A stretch of 9,697 nt of DNA from Methanobacteriota archaeon (GTDB lineage Archaea > Thermoplasmatota > Poseidoniia > Poseidoniales > Thalassarchaeaceae): assembly GCA_002685315.1 (NCBI GenBank), contig NYXJ01000009.1, forward strand, positions 30,265 to 39,961. Direction: 5' to 3'. Shown in pieces: positions 1-5,601 of this stretch. The notes under the pieces were generated by a model. The model was not told the origin of the DNA and made no database searches. It saw only the letters and a program-made list of their open reading frames with translations. Numbering within the stretch: the first letter of the stretch is position 1; each line of letters begins with the position of its first letter. The translations under genes were made by a program, and so were the position numbers.

Positions 1-47
1 GTAGCCCAAAGTTCGTAGTCTTCCATCTCCTCAAGTGGATTTTCCAT
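1..47 (-). CDS. Start of an unidentified gene, cut by the window edge
   Basis: An open frame begins at an ATG at 47-45 and reads MENPLEEMEDYELWA before leaving the window. An in-frame TAA about 30 nt upstream and the absence of an in-frame ATG in between support this start. It lies 53 nt downstream of the KH gene on the same strand. There is no clear Shine-Dalgarno motif. A TATA-like stretch (GTTATAC on the minus strand, positions 76-82) lies about 30 nt upstream of the ATG, a distance that would suit a leaderless archaeal transcript, but this is weak evidence. Fifteen residues are too few to assign a family. In many Euryarchaeota the aIF1A-RIO1-KH cluster is followed by topoisomerase VI genes; these residues do not show that here. 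Confidence 0.45.
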   Translation of the reverse strand, partial: MENPLEEMEDYELWA

Positions 48-100
48 AACAACCGCAGACAGGCATCTCGCTTAGGTATAACGCATTTGACATTAGAAAA

Positions 101-832
101 TTATTCTTCTTCAAAAACTATTTTTTCATCATCTGCTAATTTCATCATTTCTGATATTGCATCTTGGTCCAAAGGATCTACTTGGGAATTTGTGAACTTT
201 CTTTCTCTTCGTCGGCGGGCATCAGCTAAACTAGGAACTAATGCTTCAAATGTTGAAGTATCCTCAACAACTTTCTCTTCATATGTTTCAAGACTGTAAG
301 AGCGAATCCGTTGTCTCTTTCTATCCTGCTCTAAGCCGAAAAGAACTGTCCCATGCTCAGAACCTTGGAGAATACCTTCGATTGCAGGTGTGGCTAACGC
401 CAACGATTCTTGATCACCAATTACCAAAACTGTTGAACCGTAAATTGCCATTTCTGTACCCGTTAATTCTTCAATTAAACTTCTAATACGGCCATTAGTA
501 CCAATTAATCTACTTCTCATTCTTCTAGTTTGATTTGGTTGTCTACCTACCCACTCTCTAATATCATACATTCTCAAGAAAACATCGTCTTCTAAAAGTT
601 GAATTGCTCTTTTTGGAGCTAGTCCTCTTCCAATAGCAAAAATAACATCGGGGAGCTTCATTTTTATCACTGGATCCGAACCTTCTTCAGGCCACAAAAC
701 ACTAACATCACCTGAATTTGATTCGATATGCAATGATGCTTTACATGCTTTCTCAATCATTTTCCTTGTGGAGCCACGTTTACCAATAAGCACAGCAATA
801 CGATTTTTAGGAATCCGTGCTAAATGCTCCAT
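101..832 (-). CDS. pno1: Two-KH-domain RNA-binding protein, archaeal Dim2/Pno1-like
   Basis: This 243-residue protein is a probable small-subunit ribosome maturation factor of the archaeal Dim2/Pno1 family. Two KH domains are visible. KH1 (about residues 5-75) has the loop GKRG at 17-20 within 'AVLIGKRGSTRKMIE', and KH2 (about 95-155) has GTNG at 111-114 within 'SRLIGTNGRIRSLIEE'. The linker 'IGRGLAPKRAIQLLEDD' is typical of the family. In eukaryotes Dim2/Pno1 binds the 3' region of pre-18S rRNA and partners with the Nob1 nuclease; archaeal homologues are assigned a similar role. After residue 166 there is an unusual charged extension, with an RRRR-type basic patch (207-212) and an acidic end (DDEKIVFEEE). 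The ATG at 832 is the first start in frame after the RIO1 stop. It lacks a clear Shine-Dalgarno motif, so coupling to RIO1 or re-initiation is possible. The gene lies 39 nt after RIO1 and in the same frame as it. Confidence 0.88.
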   Translation of the reverse strand: MEHLARIPKNRIAVLIGKRGSTRKMIEKACKASLHIESNSGDVSVLWPEEGSDPVIKMKLPDVIFAIGRGLAPKRAIQLLEDDVFLRMYDIREWVGRQPNQTRRMRSRLIGTNGRIRSLIEELTGTEMAIYGSTVLVIGDQESLALATPAIEGILQGSEHGTVLFGLEQDRKRQRIRSYSLETYEEKVVEDTSTFEALVPSLADARRRRERKFTNSQVDPLDQDAISEMMKLADDEKIVFEEE

Positions 833-854
833 ATGTTCAGGGGAGTAGCCGTTC

Positions 855-880
855 TGTTTTAACTTCCTGTTTTAACTTCC
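855..880. repeat. Perfect 13-bp tandem duplication at the RIO1/KH junction
   Basis: TGTTTTAACTTCC occurs twice back to back (855-867 and 868-880, + strand). The copy at 868-880 covers the last codons and TAA stop of RIO1. The second copy lies wholly in the spacer before the KH gene and carries an extra TAA in another frame. Removing one copy would leave the RIO1 protein unchanged and shorten the spacer by half. Confidence 0.95.
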
Positions 881-1756
881 ATCGGAGAGAGGAGGTAATG
901 TGGGAACTGGATCTTCTAATACTCGAAGTAAACTTTCACCAATATCTTCGTTATATCCTTGACGATTTATCCACTGAACTAATCTAGTCACATCTCTAAC
1001 AAGAAATTCTTCTGAGTGTGGATGTTGCTTAGTCACACTTTGTCCGACATCAATTACCCATGGTTCTCCATCTTTCCATAAAATATTATATTCTGAAAAA
1101 TCAGCATGTACAAGTTCGGCGGTTTGCCAATTAATTGCGACGAACTCTAGTAAATCTTCGAATACCTCATATGGTTCATCGATAATTACATCTTTTAACC
1201 GTGGACTGACGCCTTCACCTTCACCTAAATATTCCATAATAAGAACATTTTTCAAATTAGACAGAGGTTTGGGGACTCTTAGTCCATACTTTCTCATTCT
1301 TTTTAAATTTCTAAATTCTTTTCGAACCCAGATATTCACTAATTCTCTATGTCTACGTGAAAGACCTCCAAATCTTGGATCTCCATCGATATATTTTGCT
1401 AAACCTTTGAATACAGCATTTGTTGTATGAAATATTTTCACAGCTACTGGCCCATGATTAGAAGTTCCATGGAAAACATGTGCCTCCTTTCCTCTTGCAA
1501 TGGGATAGTCAAGTGTTTCAATTTCTCCTTTCTGCATTAACTTATGTAATGACATTAATGTAGATTTATCAAATACTGCATCGAAAACTCTTCGATCTAC
1601 CCAGTCATAAGTTCCCTTCCCTAAAACTCCCTGAAGACCGTCCTCAATTTCAGAGAACATTTTTTCAAATCTAGGTTCAGATAGCCATTGATGCTTTTTC
1701 TCGCCGCGCATTAGGGCGTCGAGGTCGGGTAAATCCCAATCCTCTGAATCCGACAT
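872..1756 (-). CDS. rio1: RIO1-family atypical serine kinase/ATPase
   Basis: This 294-residue protein matches RIO1 kinases, which bind pre-40S/30S particles and drive late small-subunit maturation by ATP hydrolysis. RIO motifs appear in order: a nucleotide loop 'IARGKEAHVF' (about 86-95), the ATP-binding lysine K107 in 'VAVKIF', and the RIO1-specific flexible loop with 'KYIDGDPRF' (about 121-129) followed by 'WVRKEFRNLKRM'. Then come the hinge 'MEYLGEGEG' (174-182), the catalytic loop 'LVHADFSEYNIL' with D219 and N224, and the metal-binding 'IDVGQSV' with D236. An N-terminal winged-helix region occupies about residues 25-80. I chose the ATG at 1756. GGTGA lies 4 nt upstream, spacing shared with neighbouring genes, and the start sits 4 nt past the aIF1A stop. 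An in-frame upstream ATG at 1792 would add 12 residues inside aIF1A but has less support. Identity is very secure. Confidence 0.95.
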   Translation of the reverse strand: MSDSEDWDLPDLDALMRGEKKHQWLSEPRFEKMFSEIEDGLQGVLGKGTYDWVDRRVFDAVFDKSTLMSLHKLMQKGEIETLDYPIARGKEAHVFHGTSNHGPVAVKIFHTTNAVFKGLAKYIDGDPRFGGLSRRHRELVNIWVRKEFRNLKRMRKYGLRVPKPLSNLKNVLIMEYLGEGEGVSPRLKDVIIDEPYEVFEDLLEFVAINWQTAELVHADFSEYNILWKDGEPWVIDVGQSVTKQHPHSEEFLVRDVTRLVQWINRQGYNEDIGESLLRVLEDPVPTLPPLSDGS

Positions 1757-1760
1757 AATT

Positions 1761-1765
1761 TCACC
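1761..1765 (-). promoter_or_regulatory. Shine-Dalgarno motif that fixes the RIO1 start
   Basis: GGTGA on the minus strand, 4 nt upstream of the ATG at 1756. It includes the TGA stop codon of aIF1A, so termination and re-initiation are probably coupled. This is the main reason to prefer 1756 over 1792 as the start. Confidence 0.75.
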
Positions 1766-2276
1766 CGAAGAAAGAATCGATATCATCATCAACAGAAGAT
1801 TTTTCTTTTACAACTGGTTGTTGAATCTCTAATTCTGATTCTTCTTCTACTACAACTTCATCTTCTATAGATTCTATTTCTTCCGTTTCGTGAGTTGCTT
1901 CTGAAATATCTTCTGACATTCCAAATAGATCTACAATATCAGGTAGTACTCCTTTTCTTGATAAATATAATGACTGTGTTTTTGTATATCTCATCACTAC
2001 ATTAGCCTTTTCATCCTGAAAATCCCATGGTTGAACAACTATCAAATCTCCTTCTCGGACCCATTGTCTACGTCGCATTTTCCCAGGTATCCGAGCTAGA
2101 CGACTGTCTCCGTCTTCACAGACAGCCCTTACTCTTCTACCACCCAAAATCTGATCTGCAATGGCGAACATTTCATTGACTTTACGATTTGGTAGAGGAA
2201 CTCTAATTTTGTCACCGCTACCAGATTCTAACCTTGCTAAAAGCTCAGCATCAACCTTCTCCTCTCTACGAGCCAT
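1761..2276 (-). CDS. eif1A: Translation initiation factor aIF1A with long acidic C-terminal tail
   Basis: This is the archaeal homologue of eIF1A, which binds the A-site region of the small ribosomal subunit and helps initiator tRNA selection. The S1/OB-fold core spans about residues 24-105, with 'RVRAVCEDGDSRLARIPGKMRRRQWVREGDLIVVQPWDF' signatures split by the usual strands, followed by the helical segment 'SLYLSRKGVLPDIVDLFG' (102-119). At 171 residues the protein is much longer than a typical archaeal aIF1A of roughly 95-115. Residues 121-170 contain 20 Asp/Glu, and the chain ends in 'SVDDDIDSFFG'. Eukaryotic eIF1A has a comparable acidic tail ending in DIDDI, which binds eIF5B; the resemblance is visible, the shared function is inference. 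The start is the only ATG in frame after the nuoN stop. A GGTGA motif lies 16 nt upstream, farther than usual. The gene is 44 nt downstream of nuoN and is followed 4 nt later by RIO1. Confidence 0.94.
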   Translation of the reverse strand: MARREEKVDAELLARLESGSGDKIRVPLPNRKVNEMFAIADQILGGRRVRAVCEDGDSRLARIPGKMRRRQWVREGDLIVVQPWDFQDEKANVVMRYTKTQSLYLSRKGVLPDIVDLFGMSEDISEATHETEEIESIEDEVVVEEESELEIQQPVVKEKSSVDDDIDSFFG

Positions 2277-2320
2277 GACTATCCGTCTAGCGTCACCTAT
2301 GTGAAGTTGAGCCTTGGCAC

Positions 2321-4006
2321 TCAGTTAGAAACAAAGGAATTTATAGCCTCAGCAACCATTTCTAATAAAGAGTCGCTTAATGGACCGATTCCAACAATTA
2401 CAGTTAGAATTGCACAAACTACAATTGCCAACCTTAGGCTGAAGGCATCTTTCAAAGTTCTACTATCCTCTGGTTCTTCAAAGAACATAACTAATCCAAT
2501 TCTTAGATAATAAAACATTGATAGAGCGGAATTTACAACAATTGCAAAGGCCAACCAAAATACCGGTTCAACACTAGTTAACCAATCGATTACTGATGTT
2601 GCATCTGATGCGCCTGTGCCAGCAGAGATATTCACTATTCCATTAATCATCAAAAACTTCGACAAAAATCCTGACAACGGTGGAACACCTGCTAATGACA
2701 ACATGAATAAGAACATAGAACCAGCAACTAATGGGTCTCTACGAGCAAGTCCATGGAGATCTTCCAATCTATGACTTCTCCCCTCTGTTTCGAGAAGAGT
2801 TAACACTAAGAATGCTCCAAACTTGAAAATTACTAATACAGCAAGATGGAATACTATAGCTGTTAATACAAGTTCAATTGCTTCTTCGGAACCTAGTCCA
2901 CTACCAATAGCCGCAAGACCTGCTAACATGTATCCTGCATGTGAAACACTGGAGTAAGCCAACATTCTCTTTGGATTACTACTAGTTAGAGCAGCTAAGT
3001 TACCCCAGGTCATAGTGACAACTGCAATTACTGCAATCGCAGTATACCAGAACGCTTCGCCTTCAATAGGCATTGTAACCGATACCAAGATTCTCATTAA
3101 AGCAACGAATCCCATAGCTTTCGAAGCTGTGGCTAGTAAACCTGCAACAGGTGAGGAGGCCCCAGAATAAGCATCAGGAGCCGCAAGATGGAAAGGCGCT
3201 GCCCCTACTTTGAATCCGAATGCAACCAACATCAAACCAACTGCAATGCCGGCGAGAGAATCGACTGATTCTGATTCAGACCACTTCATAGCTAAAGCAT
3301 CCAATGAGAGATCACCACTCCATAGATAGAGAAGAGACATCCCATAAATACCGACTGCTGAAGCAACTGAACCTACGATAAAATACTTCATTCCTGCTTC
3401 GCCACCTATCTTACTTTCCTTGTGGAAAGCAACAAGGATATACGAAGATAAAGATGCCAATTCAATACAAACGAATAGCATGAAAAGATGTGTGGCCATA
3501 GACATTAGGCTCATGCCAAGACCGACCATAATCAGAATAATATGAAAATCAACTTGACGACGGTTGTCGATTAAAGCATCTATTTTCTTGGTAGAAATAT
3601 TCTCACTATCACTTTCATTCGGTGGTTTAACATTAACTCTAGCAGGAAGTCTGTGTGTGGTTGCAATAGTTGCCAGAAGTAGAGCAGCAATGAAAATCAA
3701 AGAAAATAAACGACTGAATTCTGTAACCTCTAATGTTTCTCCTATTGGACCATGGGATTTCTGCGTGAGCCCAAAGAATAATGCAGATATAAAAATAATT
3801 AATGAAATCTGATTTGGTAATTTCGGATTATTCGTACTCTTGAAACGACTTCCTCCAATTAACACTGGAACACGAATTCTTGTCAGAGGTATACGGAAAC
3901 TAGCTTTACCTAAATTAGGGATTAGAATTATGGCTACTAAACCGAATAACATGATTAATTCCGGAATTATTAATTCTGCTTCAGAAGTATTAATTGGAAG
4001 ATTCAT
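2321..4006 (-). CDS. nuoN: NADH-quinone oxidoreductase (complex I) subunit N
   Basis: NuoN is one of the three Mrp-antiporter-like subunits that carry protons through the complex I membrane arm. The 561-residue sequence is mostly membrane helices. Key charged residues are present: E182 in 'CIELASLSSYILVAF' (TM5-type glutamate), K266 in 'FGFKVGAAPFHLAAPDAY', K296 in 'ATASKAMGF', and K450 in 'PPLSGFLSKFLM'. The signature 'KRMLAYSSVSHAGYMLAG' (346-363) is typical of this superfamily. It is longer than many NuoN proteins because of two polar insertions, about residues 34-62 and 118-152, described in the findings. The ATG overlaps the nuoM stop (ATGA) and has GGGGGTGA 4 nt upstream. It is the last gene of the complex I operon, which fits the usual L-M-N order. 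Confidence 0.96.
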   Translation of the reverse strand: MNLPINTSEAELIIPELIMLFGLVAIILIPNLGKASFRIPLTRIRVPVLIGGSRFKSTNNPKLPNQISLIIFISALFFGLTQKSHGPIGETLEVTEFSRLFSLIFIAALLLATIATTHRLPARVNVKPPNESDSENISTKKIDALIDNRRQVDFHIILIMVGLGMSLMSMATHLFMLFVCIELASLSSYILVAFHKESKIGGEAGMKYFIVGSVASAVGIYGMSLLYLWSGDLSLDALAMKWSESESVDSLAGIAVGLMLVAFGFKVGAAPFHLAAPDAYSGASSPVAGLLATASKAMGFVALMRILVSVTMPIEGEAFWYTAIAVIAVVTMTWGNLAALTSSNPKRMLAYSSVSHAGYMLAGLAAIGSGLGSEEAIELVLTAIVFHLAVLVIFKFGAFLVLTLLETEGRSHRLEDLHGLARRDPLVAGSMFLFMLSLAGVPPLSGFLSKFLMINGIVNISAGTGASDATSVIDWLTSVEPVFWLAFAIVVNSALSMFYYLRIGLVMFFEEPEDSRTLKDAFSLRLAIVVCAILTVIVGIGPLSDSLLEMVAEAINSFVSN

Positions 4007-5601
4007 GGTTTCACCCCCTGATCAATTAGATGGTTAAGTAATACTTCTCGAATAAACTCAGTAGACCAATCTGACATCATGTCGAAGAATATGAATGGGA
4101 ATATCCCAAAGGCAACAGTAAGAATACCTAGAATAAACATACTAGTATTTTCATTCCAAGTAATATCTCTGGGTTCTTCACCATGTAGTGACTCTGGAAG
4201 TATACCTTGGTGTCTATCATTTGACTCGAAAATAGTTTTCTGCATAGATGTCAAATAGTATACTGCGGTAATGATTAATGTCAATGCTGGTAGAAGAACT
4301 AGCCACCCAAAACTCATCCAGAAAGCAATTAGTATAGCCACTTCAGCAACGAATCCCGCCAGTAACGGTAGGCCTAAACTCGCCATCCAACCTAGCATCA
4401 TATGGGCGGCTAAATATGGTGAATGATGTGCAATTCCTCTCATTGAACCTATTTCTAAAGTATGATAATGATGTTTGAAGGCACCCGCAACTGCGAATAA
4501 TAGAGGACTAATAATTCCATGAGCGAACATCATGAATAATGCTCCAGCGATACCTAAAGGTTGCATCGTAGCGATTCCTAAGAATATTAATCCCATGTGA
4601 GAAACTGATGAATAGGCAACCATTCTTTTCAAATTAGTTTGACCCATACATACCCAAGCGCCATAGACTAAACTCGCCATACCAAGGAAAATTAGAATCG
4701 GGGTGAAAACAACTGTTGACTCAGGGAATAATGATACTGCAACTCTCAAGAAGCCATATGCTCCCATTTTCAGCATTACACCCGCCAATAACATAGAACC
4801 TGCAGTCGGAGCCTGAACGTGAGCATCCGGAAGCCAAGTATGAACAGGGACACTAGGCATTTTAGTCGCAAATCCGATCAATAATAAAATCCAAACTAAA
4901 TGTCTGAGACCCTCGGATTGAATCATTTCAGTATTCATTTCAACTAGACTGAAGTGATGACCTGTTAATGTTCCAGATACTCCTGATATATCTCCAGTGT
5001 GGAAATACATTATTAAGATTCCAACCAACATTATTACGCTAGCAGTGAATGTGTATATGAAGAACTTCATTGAAGCGTATTTTCTATCGTCACCGCCCCA
5101 AACTAATATCAAAAAGAACATTGGTATCAGTGTCATTTCCCAGAATATATAGAATACAAATAAATCTAAAACTACGAACACACCTAGTAAAGCACCTTCC
5201 ATAACAAGTATCAATGGATGGAAAATATGGCCTTCTTTAGCGTCCCATTCTACCAACATAGATAGGGGGATTAACAGAGCAGTTAGCCAAACCATTGGAA
5301 GTGAAAGTGCATCAACACCAACAATCCAAGAAACACCAATTGATGAGATTAGAGTAACTGGTTCATTATTCATTAACTCGTATTCACCCATATTGATACC
5401 GATCCAGTCGATACCACCAAAAGTAGTGAAGGAAAGATATGTTGCGAATGCAAACAATGCCATCGAAACTCCAAAACTAACATTACGAGAAAATTTACGT
5501 ATTGATGATGCTAGGTTACCTGGTAATAGCTGAGGTAAAATAAGTAATAACAAACCTACTCCAATTGGAGTTAATGTTAGAATTGTCAAAGGATCACTCA
5601 A
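4003..5601 (-). CDS. nuoM: NADH-quinone oxidoreductase (complex I) subunit M, TTG start
   Basis: NuoM is the middle antiporter-like proton-pumping subunit of complex I. The 532-residue protein has about 14 membrane helices and the full family signature: E155 in 'FWEMTLIPMFFLI', K247 in 'FATKMPSVPVHTWLPDAHVQ', K278 in 'GVMLKMGAYGFLR', 'KRMVAYSSVSHMG' (325-337), H361 in 'MFAHGIISPLLF', and E420 in 'GFVAEVAIL', the position of the distal glutamate that replaces lysine in NuoM. The start codon is TTG at 5601-5599, overlapping the nuoL TGA (TTGA). GGGGGTGA lies 4 nt upstream, and no in-frame ATG or GTG occurs in the stretch just upstream, so TTG is the best start. Length and motifs are ordinary for the family. 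Confidence 0.96.
   Translation of the reverse strand: MSDPLTILTLTPIGVGLLLLILPQLLPGNLASSIRKFSRNVSFGVSMALFAFATYLSFTTFGGIDWIGINMGEYELMNNEPVTLISSIGVSWIVGVDALSLPMVWLTALLIPLSMLVEWDAKEGHIFHPLILVMEGALLGVFVVLDLFVFYIFWEMTLIPMFFLILVWGGDDRKYASMKFFIYTFTASVIMLVGILIMYFHTGDISGVSGTLTGHHFSLVEMNTEMIQSEGLRHLVWILLLIGFATKMPSVPVHTWLPDAHVQAPTAGSMLLAGVMLKMGAYGFLRVAVSLFPESTVVFTPILIFLGMASLVYGAWVCMGQTNLKRMVAYSSVSHMGLIFLGIATMQPLGIAGALFMMFAHGIISPLLFAVAGAFKHHYHTLEIGSMRGIAHHSPYLAAHMMLGWMASLGLPLLAGFVAEVAILIAFWMSFGWLVLLPALTLIITAVYYLTSMQKTIFESNDRHQGILPESLHGEEPRDITWNENTSMFILGILTVAFGIFPFIFFDMMSDWSTEFIREVLLNHLIDQGVKP
4011..4018 (-). promoter_or_regulatory. Shine-Dalgarno motif for nuoN
   Basis: GGGGGTGA on the minus strand, 4 nt before the nuoN ATG and inside the last codons of nuoM. 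It supports coupled translation at the 4-nt overlap. Confidence 0.75.

Noticed and set aside
87..486. Small plus-strand open frames (87-299 and 241-486) opposite the KH gene
   Set aside because: They lie fully antisense to a well-supported two-KH protein, have low-complexity Ser/Leu-rich translations and match no family I recognise.
1700..1730. Local GC-rich patch in the first codons of RIO1
   Set aside because: It is short, lies in coding sequence and is explained by Arg, Ala, Asp and Leu codons; no sign of insertion or transfer around it.
1757..1792. Longer RIO1 start at 1792
   Set aside because: It adds a 12-residue hydrophobic stretch that overlaps aIF1A, while the ATG at 1756 has a GGTGA motif at the spacing used by its neighbours.
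2277..2320. Possible promoter or terminator between nuoN and aIF1A
   Set aside because: CACATA about 25 nt upstream of the ATG is too weak for a TATA box, GCCAAGGC cannot form a useful stem, and no T-run follows the nuoN stop.
3564..4037. Plus-strand open frames opposite nuoN (3564-3812, 3840-4037)
   Set aside because: They mirror the membrane-protein codons of nuoN on the other strand and have no motif or start signal.
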